A DNA stretch of 64,000 bases from CAVUWL01 sp963787415 (lineage in GTDB: Bacteria; Actinomycetota; Thermoleophilia; Solirubrobacterales; 70-9). Position 1 is the first letter of the stretch. Each line of letters opens with the position of its first letter. Where the stretch lies: assembly GCA_963787415.1 (NCBI GenBank), contig CAWBCO010000001.1, positions 248,001 through 312,000 on the forward strand, in the 5' to 3' direction. Below the pieces are notes generated by a model, which saw nothing but the letters and a program-made list of their open reading frames with translations, ran no database searches and was not told the DNA's origin. Shown piece by piece: positions 15,553 through 24,545 of this stretch. A program made the position numbers and the translations under genes.

Positions 15553-15627
15553 GTGGACCGCCCGAAGATCCATCTTGACGCGGACTGTCCGTCGTTCGTG
15601 CGAACATATGTTCGTGCGCTGGGATGA
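15553..15627 (+). CDS. Possible 24-residue leader peptide overlapping the LexA box
   Basis: GTG 15553 has an excellent Shine-Dalgarno sequence (AAGGAG at 15540-15545, seven-base spacing). It opens a 24-codon frame ending at TGA 15627, running through the LexA box and past the radical SAM start in another frame. The peptide has no recognised motif. It could couple translation to the radical SAM gene, whose own start has no ribosome-binding site. It could equally be chance. Confidence 0.25.
   Translation: MDRPKIHLDADCPSFVRTYVRALG
15601..15614. promoter_or_regulatory. LexA operator (SOS box)
   Basis: CGAACATATGTTCG is a perfect palindrome matching the Gram-positive/actinobacterial LexA consensus CGAAC-N4-GTTCG. 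It overlaps the ATG at 15608. A TTGACG hexamer, a possible -35, lies at 15575-15580. Confidence 0.8.
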
Positions 15628-16645
15628 TCAAAAGACCGAGCGGGATCTCCGCCTACCCGGGGTCGGTGATGGCACGGTCGTGAGGACCTTCGATGCGCCG
15701 GAGGCGATGGGGATCAACTTTCATGAGGTCCGGGCTCGCTCGGCGCTGAATCACGTTCTCGGCGGCCGCTACGGGTTCAGCTACACGATCAATCCCTACC
15801 GTGGATGTACGCACGCCTGCGTTTTCTGCTTTGCGCGAAGGACTCACACCTTCTTGGACTTCGACGCAGGCCGGGACTTTGAGCGCGAGATCGTGGTCAA
15901 GGTCAACCTGCCGGAGGTACTTCGGGCGGAGTTGGCGCGGGCCAGCTGGAGGCGCGATCTGGTTGCACTGGGAACCAACACCGACCCCTACCAATGGGTC
16001 GAGAGTCGCTACCGGATGATGCCCGAAATCTTGACGGCGCTTGAGGCGGCCAGGACGCCTGTCTCGATCCTGACAAAGTCCCCGCTGGTGATGCGCGATG
16101 TCGACCTCCTTGAGCGGATGGCGAAACAGGTGCCGGTTTCGGTCAACCTCTCCGTTCCGACGCTCGATGAGAAGGCATGGCGGGCCACGGAGCCCCACAC
16201 GCCCAGCCCCAGCGCTCGCCTCGACGCCGTCGCCGAGCTACGCCGCCGCGGTATCGACTCCGGCGTTCTAATCGCCCCGCTGATGCCGGGCATAAACGAC
16301 AGCCCTGACCAGGTCGAGCCGATCGTTGAGCGCGCGCGGGAGGCCGGCGCCACCTTTTTGGGCGGAGCTGCCCTCCACCTACGCGATGAGGTTCGCGACG
16401 TCTTCTTCTCCTGGCTGCAGGCCAAACGCCCCGACCTGATCCCTCGCTACGAACAGCTTTACTCGGAAGGACGAGCCTACCTTCGGGCTGGACAGCAAAA
16501 GCGGGTCAGCAGCGTCGTTGAGGGCTGGGGTAGGGGTAGGGCAAGGCCCGTGAAGGAAGCCTCCGAGCGGGCGCCGGGCGCGACCGAGCGGCGCTCGGAG
16601 CGCACTGGTCGAGCCCGACCGCGAAGCCAGGAGACCCTCTTTTAG
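15608..16645 (+). CDS. Radical SAM protein, Rv2578c family
   Basis: A 345-residue radical SAM enzyme. The 4Fe-4S cluster motif is the CxxxCxxC in NPYRGCTHACVFCFARRTH (about residues 62-70). GTNTDPYQWVE and SVNLSVPTLDEKAWRATEP follow, as in the Rv2578c/SplB-like group. Its reaction is unknown; a DNA repair role is suggested by the LexA box at the start and the neighbouring DNA ligase. ATG 15608 and GTG 15614 are both possible. The GTG gives an N-terminus MRW like the mycobacterial homologue as I recall it. The Arg-rich C-terminal tail (about 50 residues) is outside the conserved domain. It is convergent with the ligase gene, overlapping four bases. Confidence 0.88.
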   Translation: MFVRWDDQKTERDLRLPGVGDGTVVRTFDAPEAMGINFHEVRARSALNHVLGGRYGFSYTINPYRGCTHACVFCFARRTHTFLDFDAGRDFEREIVVKVNLPEVLRAELARASWRRDLVALGTNTDPYQWVESRYRMMPEILTALEAARTPVSILTKSPLVMRDVDLLERMAKQVPVSVNLSVPTLDEKAWRATEPHTPSPSARLDAVAELRRRGIDSGVLIAPLMPGINDSPDQVEPIVERAREAGATFLGGAALHLRDEVRDVFFSWLQAKRPDLIPRYEQLYSEGRAYLRAGQQKRVSSVVEGWGRGRARPVKEASERAPGATERRSERTGRARPRSQETLF

Positions 16646-17589
16646 ATCTCATCGAGGTCCTCGAACCTGCATTCGCGCGCCTCCTTGTCATCGCGAAAGC
16701 GGTGAAACCGCGTTCCGTGTCGGATCCGACCCGCCGTCGCATGGTCATAGCCGACCTCGATTACGAGCTCGGGTCGCAGCGCCACCCACTGCAGATCGCG
16801 ACCCCCTGTCCAACGGCTGGCTTCCGCGCTGCCGCTCTCACCAGTCTCAAGCGGGGAGAGAAGCGCTCGCATGCTCCGTTTGGAGGCGGCGCTGAAGCCC
16901 GAGATGTGCCCCACTGAGCGCAGCTCGTCTTTGTCATAGAGGCCGAGGATCAGCGAGCCGACGGTTCCCTCCTCCTTACCCGGTCGCCAGCCCATCACTA
17001 CACAGTCGATCGTCCGCTCCCGCTTCACCTTCGCCATTCCTTTGCGCTTTCCCGGGACGTATGGCGCGTCGAGTCGCTTGGCCATCGCGCCCTCGGTTCT
17101 TTGCAGCCACTTCTCGGCTGCCCGCGGGTCTGCGCTCAGCGGCGTGGGCTCAAGCCCGACCCTTGTCGCCACGGTCTCAAGCGCTGCCCGCCGCTCCGCC
17201 AGCGGAGATTCCAGGAGCGCCTCATCGTCCTCGGCCAGCAAGTCGAAGACTATGTAGTCAGCGGGTATCTCCTTGGCCAAGAGCTCAATCCGGGACTGCG
17301 CTGGATGGATGCGGCTCTGCAGGGCGTCGAACTCCAGGTCTCCGTCCGCACCGCGGATCACCAGCTCGCCGTCGAGCACGTATCGTCCCCGCGCGAAGTT
17401 CAGCTCCGGGAAGTAGCGGGCCAGGGCTTTGCCGCCGCGCGATTGGATGTAGACCTCCGCTTCGTCGACGAAGACAATCGCGCGAAAGCCGTCGAGCTTT
17501 GGCTCATAGACCCACTCCTCTCCCAGCGGTAGTTCTTTTCGTGTCAGAGCCAGCTGGGGTTTTAGTGGCGGAGCGAGGGGAAGGGTCAT
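16642..17589 (-). CDS. ATP-dependent DNA ligase (LigC/LigD ligase-domain type)
   Basis: It seals nicks using ATP. The adenylation motif EPKLDGFRA places the nucleophile at Lys31. Further nucleotidyltransferase motifs are LDGELVI, DYIVFDLL, EGAMAKRLDAPY and GMAKVKRERTIDCVV. An OB-fold domain follows to residue 315. This is the size of stand-alone LigC-type ligases used in nonhomologous repair; no polymerase or Ku gene is nearby. Its ATG overlaps the stop of the upstream peptide-transporter ATPase by four bases, so it is the last gene of that operon. It converges on the radical SAM gene. Confidence 0.9.
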   Translation of the reverse strand: MTLPLAPPLKPQLALTRKELPLGEEWVYEPKLDGFRAIVFVDEAEVYIQSRGGKALARYFPELNFARGRYVLDGELVIRGADGDLEFDALQSRIHPAQSRIELLAKEIPADYIVFDLLAEDDEALLESPLAERRAALETVATRVGLEPTPLSADPRAAEKWLQRTEGAMAKRLDAPYVPGKRKGMAKVKRERTIDCVVMGWRPGKEEGTVGSLILGLYDKDELRSVGHISGFSAASKRSMRALLSPLETGESGSAEASRWTGGRDLQWVALRPELVIEVGYDHATAGRIRHGTRFHRFRDDKEARECRFEDLDEI

Positions 17590-18428
17590 CTCAAAAGTCT
17601 GGCTTTCTGGCGACGGGATCGACTCTCCCTCGGGTCGGGGATCGGAACTGCCGCGATCAGTTTTTTCGTGTAGGCATCTTGCGGCTGCTCACATACCTGG
17701 TCGGCTGCGCCCTGCTCGACGATCTTGCCGGCATTCATCACCGCGATCCGGTCAGAGACATGGCGGACCACGCCGATGTCGTGGGCAACGAAGAGGTAGG
17801 TGAGGCCAAACTCATCCTGGAGATCGGCGAGCAGGTTGACGATCTGGGCCTGGATCGAGACGTCGAGGGCAGACACGGGCTCATCGGCAATCACCAGCTT
17901 CGGGGCTAGCGCCAAGGCCCGCGCGATGCCGACCCGCTGTCGCTGTCCGCCGGAGAACTCGTGTGGAAAGCGGTTGTAGTGCTCGGTCGCGAGGCCGACC
18001 CGCTCCAATAGTCCGTAGACCTGATGGCGCAGGTTGGCGCCGGAGGCAACTCCCTGGCGCTTCAGCGGGTCACCGACGATCTGCCCGATCCGTTTGCGGG
18101 GGTTCAGCGATGCATAGGGATCCTGGAAGATCATCTGCATCTCACGGCGCAGGGGTCGCATCTGCTTGCGCGACAGCTCGCCGATCTCATGCCCCTCGAA
18201 TCGGATTGAGCCCGATGTTGGTTTGAGGAGGTGGAGGATGGTGCGGCAAAGGGTTGACTTACCGCAGCCCGACTCACCGACCAGGCCGAGGGTTTCTCCT
18301 TTACCGATCGTCAGGCTTACCCCATCGACCGCGCGCACCTGGTCCACGGTGCGGTCGACCAGCAGGCCCCGCTTGATCGGAAAGTGCTTGACCAAGTCGG
18401 TGACCTCGAGCAGGGACTCGTCGCTCAC
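17586..18428 (-). CDS. Peptide ABC transporter ATPase (OppF/DppF type)
   Basis: One of two ATPases driving peptide import. The 280-residue product has Walker A GLVGESGCGKSTLCRTI, the Q-loop region MQMIFQDPYASLNPRKRIG, signature FSGGQRQRVGIARALA, Walker B KLVIADEPVSALD and the H-loop VAHDIGVV. It begins MSDESLLEVTDLVKHFPIKRG, as OppF proteins do. Gene overlaps of four bases on both sides tie it to OppD upstream and the DNA ligase downstream. Confidence 0.92.
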   Translation of the reverse strand: MSDESLLEVTDLVKHFPIKRGLLVDRTVDQVRAVDGVSLTIGKGETLGLVGESGCGKSTLCRTILHLLKPTSGSIRFEGHEIGELSRKQMRPLRREMQMIFQDPYASLNPRKRIGQIVGDPLKRQGVASGANLRHQVYGLLERVGLATEHYNRFPHEFSGGQRQRVGIARALALAPKLVIADEPVSALDVSIQAQIVNLLADLQDEFGLTYLFVAHDIGVVRHVSDRIAVMNAGKIVEQGAADQVCEQPQDAYTKKLIAAVPIPDPRESRSRRQKARLLR

Positions 18429-19462
18429 GGTGGATCCTCTAGGCCGATTCTACCCTCGACCTGGCGCAGCTCACGCCTTTGGGAGGGATCGAGCCAGCAG
18501 CGGTCGCCATGGCCCGGACGGTCCTTGAGTCGCGCCTCCAGGTTGGGCAACTCGGTGCATTTTGTGAACTCGTGGGGGCAGCGAGGGCGAAAGGCGCAGC
18601 CCTTCGGAGGTACCAGCAGCGAGGGGGGCGCGCCGCGGATCTGCGGTAAGCGCCGCGGGCGGGGTCGATCGAGGCGGGTGAGCGAGCCGAGCAGACCCCA
18701 GGTGTAGGGGTGTTGAGGGTCATAGAAGATCTCATCGAGGGTCCCCTCCTCGACCACCCGGCCCGCATACATCACCAGTACCCGGTCGGCGACCTCCGCG
18801 ACCACACCGAGATCGTGGGTGATCAGGATCGTGGCCAGTCCTCTTTCTTGATTTAGATCCTCGAGCAGGCGCAGGATCTGTGCCTGGATCGTCACGTCGA
18901 GCGCGGTTGTCGGCTCGTCGGCAATTAGCACCTCCGGTTCGAGGGCCAGCGCCATCGCGATCATTGCTCGCTGGCGCATCCCGCCTGAGAATTCGTGCGG
19001 GTAGTCGTCTACACGCCGCGCCGCGTCAGCGATGCCGACCGAGTCGAGTAGCTCGATCGCCCGTCCACGTCCCTCTCTCTTGCCAATCCCCTCTCGGTGG
19101 GCGCGGATCGCCTCGACGATCTGAGCGCCGATTCGATAAACGGGGTTGAAGGAGCTCATCGGATCCTGGAAGACCATCCCGATCTGCTCGCCGCGCACCT
19201 TGTTGAGCTCGGGCTCGCTTGCGACCGCAAGCTCTGCTCCCCGCAGCTTCACCGAGCCCTCGATCCGCGAGTTGGGGGAGCGCGTGAGGCCGACGATCGT
19301 CTGTGCGGTAACGCTCTTTCCCGAGCCCGACTCGCCCACAATTGCCAAGACCTCTCCCGGCGCCAGGTCGAAGGAGACGTCGTCCACCGCTTGGATCTGT
19401 CCGCCCTCGGTGACGAAGCCGACCCGCAAGCCACGCACCGAGAGCAGCACCGAGGAGTTCAC
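18425..19462 (-). CDS. Peptide ABC transporter ATPase (OppD/DppD type)
   Basis: A 345-residue ATPase with Walker A IVGESGSGKSVTAQTI, FQDPMSSFNPVYRIG, signature FSGGMRQRAMIAMALA, Walker B VLIADEPTTALD and H-loop ITHDLGVV. The C-terminal oligopeptide/dipeptide extension has the cysteine set GCAFRPRCPHEFTKC and RCW, which in DppD proteins can bind an iron-sulfur cluster. It overlaps its neighbours by four bases on each side and pairs with the OppF-type subunit. Confidence 0.92.
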   Translation of the reverse strand: MNSSVLLSVRGLRVGFVTEGGQIQAVDDVSFDLAPGEVLAIVGESGSGKSVTAQTIVGLTRSPNSRIEGSVKLRGAELAVASEPELNKVRGEQIGMVFQDPMSSFNPVYRIGAQIVEAIRAHREGIGKREGRGRAIELLDSVGIADAARRVDDYPHEFSGGMRQRAMIAMALALEPEVLIADEPTTALDVTIQAQILRLLEDLNQERGLATILITHDLGVVAEVADRVLVMYAGRVVEEGTLDEIFYDPQHPYTWGLLGSLTRLDRPRPRRLPQIRGAPPSLLVPPKGCAFRPRCPHEFTKCTELPNLEARLKDRPGHGDRCWLDPSQRRELRQVEGRIGLEDPP

Positions 19463-20415
19463 GATGCGGGAGTTCCCAGCCTGATCCTCGGATCGAGATA
19501 GGCGTAGGCGACATCAACCAGGGCATTGAAGAGGACGACAAAAAAGGCGCCGAAGAGGACGATCGCCATGATCGGTGGCAGGTCGGTGTTGATCAGCGAT
19601 TCGTAGGCGTACTGACCGACGCCTTCGAGGCTAAAGATCGCTTCGATCAGAATCGCTCCCCCGAGAAGGGCACCGAAGTCAAGGCCAAAGAGGGTGACGA
19701 TCGGAATCAGCGAGTTGCGCAAGACGTGTCGGGTCATTACTCGTCGCTCACCGAGCCCCTTGGCACGCGCGGTGCGGACATAGTCTTCACCCATGGCGTC
19801 GAGCATGTTCGAGCGCAGCACGCGACTGTAGAAACCGACGTAGAGGATCGCCAGTGTGACCCATGGTAGGACAAGGTGGCTGGCCCATTCGACCGGGTTT
19901 GCGGTGAGTCCCACATAGCCGCCGGAGGGGAAGAGTTCCACCTTGTAGGTGAGGTAGTTGAGGAAGATGGCCGCCAGCCAAAAGACGGGCATCGAGATGC
20001 CGGCCACGGCGACGATGGTTAGCGCCTTATCGAGGAGGCCGCCGGCCCGGACGGCCGAGAGGTAGCCGAACAGGATCCCGAAGAACATCCAGATCGCGGC
20101 GGCGCCGATGCATAGTGAGAAGGTTGCGGGGATCCCTTCGACGATCCGTTCATCAACGTTTTCCCGCCCCTGGTAGGAGATGACTTCTCCAGTGAAAATC
20201 TTCTTCATCATGGTCAGGTACTGCTGCGGGAGGGAATCGTCAAAACCCCATTCCTTGGTGATGCTGGCAACCAGCTCCGGGGTCGCGTTCTTGCCTGCCA
20301 GTCGCTGCGCTGGATTGGAATTGGGGATTACGTTGAAGATCAGAAACGTCAACACCGAGACGGCGAATAACACAGCCACTGTCCCGCCCAGCCGCCTGAT
20401 CGCAAAGCGGGCCAT
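19459..20415 (-). CDS. Peptide ABC transporter permease (OppB/DppB type)
   Basis: A 318-residue permease with six expected helices. It starts MARFAIRRLGGTVAVLFAVSVLTFLIF, the OppB N-terminal pattern. The ATPase-coupling (EAA-like) loop reads MGEDYVRTARAKGLGERRVM, followed by HVLRNSLIPIVTLFG and GAILIEAIFSLEGVGQYA. The frame stays open to 21021, but ATG 20415 matches the family start and overlaps the stop of the OppC gene by one base. Confidence 0.92.
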   Translation of the reverse strand: MARFAIRRLGGTVAVLFAVSVLTFLIFNVIPNSNPAQRLAGKNATPELVASITKEWGFDDSLPQQYLTMMKKIFTGEVISYQGRENVDERIVEGIPATFSLCIGAAAIWMFFGILFGYLSAVRAGGLLDKALTIVAVAGISMPVFWLAAIFLNYLTYKVELFPSGGYVGLTANPVEWASHLVLPWVTLAILYVGFYSRVLRSNMLDAMGEDYVRTARAKGLGERRVMTRHVLRNSLIPIVTLFGLDFGALLGGAILIEAIFSLEGVGQYAYESLINTDLPPIMAIVLFGAFFVVLFNALVDVAYAYLDPRIRLGTPAS

Positions 20416-21458
20416 CAGACCGCTGTTCCCTTTTGCTCGGCCAGGCCCGCGTGCGCCTCTAGTCGCAGCTTGGATTTCGGATCGAGAGCGTCGCGAAGCC
20501 CGTCGCCAAACACGTTGAGCGAAAGCACTGTGAGTAGGATCATCGTCCCCGGGATGATCGTCAGCAGGGGTGCGCTGGTGATCAGGTTGTTGCCGGTTGC
20601 GATCATTGTGCCCCAGGAGGCGTTGGGCGGCTGTACACCGACGCCGAGGAAGGAGAGCGCCGACTCGACCAGCATGTTGTTGGCGATGTTGAGGGTGAAA
20701 AAGACGATGATCATTGACCAGAGATTGGGAAGCAGCTCGCCGAACATCACCCGCAGTGAGCCGGCACCCTGGGCGATCGCGGCCTCGACGAACTCTTTCT
20801 CGCGCAGGGAAAGGACCTCGCCGCGGATCGGACGCGCCATGTAAGGGACGAAAACGACGCCGATGATCAAGATTGGGATCCAGATCGAACCTGCGGAAAG
20901 GCTGATCGGTCCGATCTGAAGGCCGCCGACGGCCAGCACGAGGCCAAGGGCGATCGCAAGCAACAGCACCGGAAAGGCCCAGACTACGTCCATCGCTCGG
21001 GAGATCACCGTGTCGGTCCAACCACGGTAGTAGCCGGCGATCAAGCCGAAGAAGGTCGCCAGGATCGTCGTGATTAGAGCTGAGAGGAGCCCGATGAAGA
21101 GCGAAGTGCGTCCCCCGTACATCAGCCGCACCATCTCATCGCGACCCAGGCGGCTGTCGGCTCCGAGAAAGAACTTGCCGCTTGCGCCGAGGAAGACCGG
21201 GCCGATCGGCTGCCCTTCCGGGCTGACGACGTCGCGCTTTTCGCCGTTGACAGTGATCTTCTCCAGCGTGTGGGTTGAATTTGGCCCCGTGCGGGCGACG
21301 TCATCGGCCCAGAGCGGCGCGGCGAGGACGAAAATGACGATCAAGATGAAAAGGTCGAGAGAAAGAAGTGCAGCTCGGTTGCGCTTCAGGCGTCGCAGGG
21401 CCAATCGCCAAGGGCTGCTTCCCGCGGTGCCAGGTTTCGCGTTGGGCTCGGAAGCCAC
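20415..21458 (-). CDS. Peptide ABC transporter permease (OppC/DppC type)
   Basis: A 347-residue permease. The OppC N-terminal motif SPWRLALRRLKRNRAALLSL leads the first helix. The periplasmic segment FLGADSRLGRDEMVRLMYGGRTSL is characteristic (usually GTDxxGRDxxSRxxYG). The coupling loop reads LSLREKEFVEAAIAQGAGSLRVM, and the end NVFGDGLRDALDPK is typical. It lies 25 bases after the binding-protein gene and works with the OppB-type subunit. Confidence 0.92.
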   Translation of the reverse strand: MASEPNAKPGTAGSSPWRLALRRLKRNRAALLSLDLFILIVIFVLAAPLWADDVARTGPNSTHTLEKITVNGEKRDVVSPEGQPIGPVFLGASGKFFLGADSRLGRDEMVRLMYGGRTSLFIGLLSALITTILATFFGLIAGYYRGWTDTVISRAMDVVWAFPVLLLAIALGLVLAVGGLQIGPISLSAGSIWIPILIIGVVFVPYMARPIRGEVLSLREKEFVEAAIAQGAGSLRVMFGELLPNLWSMIIVFFTLNIANNMLVESALSFLGVGVQPPNASWGTMIATGNNLITSAPLLTIIPGTMILLTVLSLNVFGDGLRDALDPKSKLRLEAHAGLAEQKGTAV

Positions 21459-21483
21459 AGGACTATTGTGAGGCGCGGAGCGG

Positions 21484-23112
21484 CTACTTGAACTGGAAGC
21501 TGGTCAGGTCATCCTCGAAGGTTGGATTGAAGACCACCTTTTCGAGGCTTATCGCGCTTGAGACGAAGGTCGAGACGGTGCCGGTGCCGTAGGGTACCCA
21601 CGGCGCCTGTTGCATGTAGGCTTTGTCGAGAGCCGCGTATTCTTTTTTCTGCCTTGACCCGAGGGGTTCTTCGTCAAGCTTTGCAATTTTCGCGTTCAGT
21701 GTCGGGTCGTTGGTCTGAGAGAAGTTATTGTTGTTGGTGGGCATGATGCTTTCGCCTGCCAGAAGAGGCTGGAAGAAGTCGTTGGGGTGCGGGTAGTCCT
21801 GATACCAGTCATAGAAGCCGGTGTCGAGTTCAGGGGTTGATCGATTGCCGATCACGGTGGGGTAATTGTCGGTGTTTATTTCTTTCAGCTTTGCGTTGAA
21901 GCCTAGCTGTTGAAGCACGCCCTGGTAATAGGCCCCTGCTTCGTTGTTGGGACTTTCACTGTCAGTCCAGACTGTAATGTTGTGATCAGACGGGTTTGCT
22001 TCGGCAATCAACTGCTTGGCCTTGGCCATATCGTGAGGGTAGAGGTCGTATTTGCTGTAGCCGGGCATGCCTGGCGGAAGGATCTGATGTGTCGCTGCGA
22101 TCGAACCGGCATAGATTCGTTCCAGGGCTTCGGTGTCGACGGCGTAATTGATCGCTTGACGAACCTTCAGATTGTCGAACGGCGCGCGCTTTGAGTTCAT
22201 CCAGAAGTAGTAGGTGCTTACCGTACCCTCGACGCGGAACTGCGTACCTTCGTACTTGTTCTTTACTTTCGAATATAGGTCGGCGGGAGGTGGGGTCTGC
22301 ATCCAGTCGGTCTTGCCGCGTTCGACTTCGTTCACCTGGGTCGAATGGTTGCGGACGACTTTGATGTCGATCCTGTCAACGTGTCCACTTGGGATTTCTG
22401 GCATCAGTTTCGAGTTGTTCTTCGCCCACTGGGGGTTGCGTTCGTATGACCAGCTCCGGCCCGGCTCGGATTTGACAATTGTGTAGGGCCCGGTGGCGGG
22501 CGGTGGGTTGGGGGTCTGATTTTTGGCGGGGGTGTTCGGCGGCACCGGGGCAGCGAATAGAAGCCCCAGCTCATTAATGAAGGTTCCCCGTGGCTTGATC
22601 AGATCGATGACGATTCTGCCCGTCTTGTTATCGGTCTTGATGCCGCGGATGCCGCCACGTTTGGTTTTGGCGAATTCTTCGGCTCCCACGATGTCGGTGT
22701 AGAAGGGAGTGCCGGGAGAATTGAGCCTGAAGAGGCGTTCCATCGCGTAGCCGAAGTCGGACGCCTTGACCGCGCTGCCATTAGAGTATTTGAGGCCCTT
22801 GCGCAGGGTCAGCGTGTAGGTCTTGCCCCGATTACTGATTGTCGGCAAGCTCTCGGCGAGACCCGGAATCACCTTGCTCCCTGCGACACCACTGGCATGG
22901 GCATATGTCAGTAACGGGATGTAGGTGTCATACATTGCAGTCCAACCTTCGACGGTGTATGAGAGCTGTGGATCAAGATAATCAGGAAAAGAGGCGTAGC
23001 TGCCGGTCAGGGTGCCGCCCTCCTTGCCGCCAGAGGAGCCGCATCCCGCCAGGTTTACCGACAGGGCAGCAAGGAGCCCCAGCACGATCAAAATTGCCCC
23101 AAACTTCTTCAA
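21484..23112 (-). CDS. Peptide ABC transporter substrate-binding lipoprotein (family 5)
   Basis: A 542-residue exported solute-binding protein. The signal peptide ends in the lipobox LAGC at about residue 24, so it is anchored outside the membrane. SBP family 5 features include the GGTLTGSYASFPDYLDPQLSY start, YTLTLRKGLKYSNGSAVKASDFGYAMER, and the later LKVRQAINYAVDTEALERIYAGSIAATHQILPPGMPGY region. It captures peptides (or similar solutes) for the two permeases. Its ATG overlaps the stop of the upstream MFS gene by four bases. Confidence 0.92.
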   Translation of the reverse strand: MKKFGAILIVLGLLAALSVNLAGCGSSGGKEGGTLTGSYASFPDYLDPQLSYTVEGWTAMYDTYIPLLTYAHASGVAGSKVIPGLAESLPTISNRGKTYTLTLRKGLKYSNGSAVKASDFGYAMERLFRLNSPGTPFYTDIVGAEEFAKTKRGGIRGIKTDNKTGRIVIDLIKPRGTFINELGLLFAAPVPPNTPAKNQTPNPPPATGPYTIVKSEPGRSWSYERNPQWAKNNSKLMPEIPSGHVDRIDIKVVRNHSTQVNEVERGKTDWMQTPPPADLYSKVKNKYEGTQFRVEGTVSTYYFWMNSKRAPFDNLKVRQAINYAVDTEALERIYAGSIAATHQILPPGMPGYSKYDLYPHDMAKAKQLIAEANPSDHNITVWTDSESPNNEAGAYYQGVLQQLGFNAKLKEINTDNYPTVIGNRSTPELDTGFYDWYQDYPHPNDFFQPLLAGESIMPTNNNNFSQTNDPTLNAKIAKLDEEPLGSRQKKEYAALDKAYMQQAPWVPYGTGTVSTFVSSAISLEKVVFNPTFEDDLTSFQFK

Positions 23113-24461
23113 CTCAAGATCTCCGCTTCGGTGGTGGTTTTGGGAACCGGCTCTGTATTCGACCTGGATTCCCCTGCCCCTCCGCGAGCGATGGCCGGAA
23201 TCAGCTCAAGTGCTATTTCGTTCCCCGGGTCGATGCCGTTTGGGTCGGTTCTTGTGGCGAGCTCGGGCCACCTTGCCCCGAGTAGAGGTGCGGCTATTGC
23301 CGCGGTCGCCAAGACGCCGATTCCCGCGACCAGGAACGTCGTCCGCGGCCCCGACCCTGCGGCGATCAGCCCGCCGAGCAGGTAGCCGACTCCCGGCATT
23401 GCCGCTCCGATCGCCTCCAGCACGCTGAGGACGCGGGCCTGCATGCCGGGCCCGGTCAGGTCCTGTACGGCGCTGATCACGCCAACCCACTGCACGCCGT
23501 TGCCGGATCCCCCGAGAACGGACGCCGCGCAGGCGATCAGCAGGCTTGGGGCGGCGGCGAGCCCGAGGTAGCTGATCCCAACCGTCACCGTGCTGAGGAA
23601 GAGCAGAATGGGCAGCGCGGTTTGGCGCATCGCCGCGAATACGAAGCCGCCGATGACCATTCCTACTCCCCAGCTCGCAAGCAGGATTCCGTATCCGGTA
23701 TCTCCCGCGCCGAGGGTCTCCTTGGCGAAGATGACCTCGACTGGAATCACGGCTGAGAAGAAGACAAATGCGGCCGCCTGGATCATCAGAAGTCGTCGCA
23801 GCGTGACTCTGCCACGAATGTGGGCAAGTCCGGCACCTACGCGCTCCCTCAACGTCCTCGATTCTGGCTCGCTGTGGGGAAGGCCCTTGCACGACACGAG
23901 GATCCAGCCCATAGCGCAGAAGGAGATGGCGTCGAGCAGCAGTGCCGACTGGATGCTGAACTCAGCGACGATGAGTCCGGCGAGAGCGGGCCCGACCGCC
24001 GCCCCCCATGTGAAGGCGAGGTTGAGGACGGCATTGCCGGAGCGAAGCTCTCCTTCGGGCTCGAGGAGGGAGACGACAATTGCTCGGGTCAAAGCGCGGC
24101 TGCCGACGGCCAGGATTCCGTCGAGACTGGCGAGGATAAGCACGCCCACCAGCGAGAAATTCGTCGCGAGTAGGGCAAGGCCGCCGAAGGCGGCCGCCTC
24201 CGCGCAATAGATCAGGGGAAGCGCGACGCGGGGCGAGGGTTGCTCGGCCTTGGCTACAAAGAGCGGTACGACGAGCGCGGGCAGGAACTGGGCAGCGAGG
24301 AATAGGGCTGCCGTGGCGACCGCGCTGCCGGTCTCGTCAAAGACGAGAACCGAGAGGGCGATGATGCCCATCCAGTCGCCCATCTCGTTTACCGCATAGG
24401 AAAGCGCGAGGCGGCGGAAGGCCGGGCGGCGCAGAGGGTCGCGCAGGCGTGGATTACTCAC
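23109..24461 (-). CDS. MFS transporter (EntS-like)
   Basis: A 450-residue transporter with about 12 helices, resembling the EntS/Bacillus YfiS-type exporters. It starts at GTG 24461 with RDPLRRPAFRRLALSYAVNEMGDWMG. The helix 4-5 region GSRALTRAIVVSLLEPEGELRSGNAVLNLAFTWGAAVGPALAG is characteristic. It is the first gene of the peptide-transporter operon and overlaps the binding-protein gene by four bases. That suggests it exports something related to what the ABC system imports. The substrate is unknown. Confidence 0.82.
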   Translation of the reverse strand: MSNPRLRDPLRRPAFRRLALSYAVNEMGDWMGIIALSVLVFDETGSAVATAALFLAAQFLPALVVPLFVAKAEQPSPRVALPLIYCAEAAAFGGLALLATNFSLVGVLILASLDGILAVGSRALTRAIVVSLLEPEGELRSGNAVLNLAFTWGAAVGPALAGLIVAEFSIQSALLLDAISFCAMGWILVSCKGLPHSEPESRTLRERVGAGLAHIRGRVTLRRLLMIQAAAFVFFSAVIPVEVIFAKETLGAGDTGYGILLASWGVGMVIGGFVFAAMRQTALPILLFLSTVTVGISYLGLAAAPSLLIACAASVLGGSGNGVQWVGVISAVQDLTGPGMQARVLSVLEAIGAAMPGVGYLLGGLIAAGSGPRTTFLVAGIGVLATAAIAAPLLGARWPELATRTDPNGIDPGNEIALELIPAIARGGAGESRSNTEPVPKTTTEAEILS

Positions 24462-24530
24462 TTATTGGTATCCGGACCTTGCAGTTTCTGCACAGGTTTT
24501 CTTGCATTTGCACAACTTTTGGCCAGCTTG

Positions 24531-24539
24531 TGCTACAAA
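24531..24539 (+). promoter_or_regulatory. Extended -10 promoter for possible small RNA
   Basis: TGCTACAAA fits an extended -10 (TG-N-TANNNT-like). A TTGCAC -35-like hexamer lies at 24508-24513 with a long 20-base spacer. Transcription would begin near 24546. Confidence 0.3.
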
Positions 24540-24545
24540 AGACCC

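Noticed and set aside
20416..21021. Upstream extension of the OppB-type permease frame
   Set aside because: It lies within the OppC-type gene in another frame; the OppB N-terminus clearly begins at ATG 20415.
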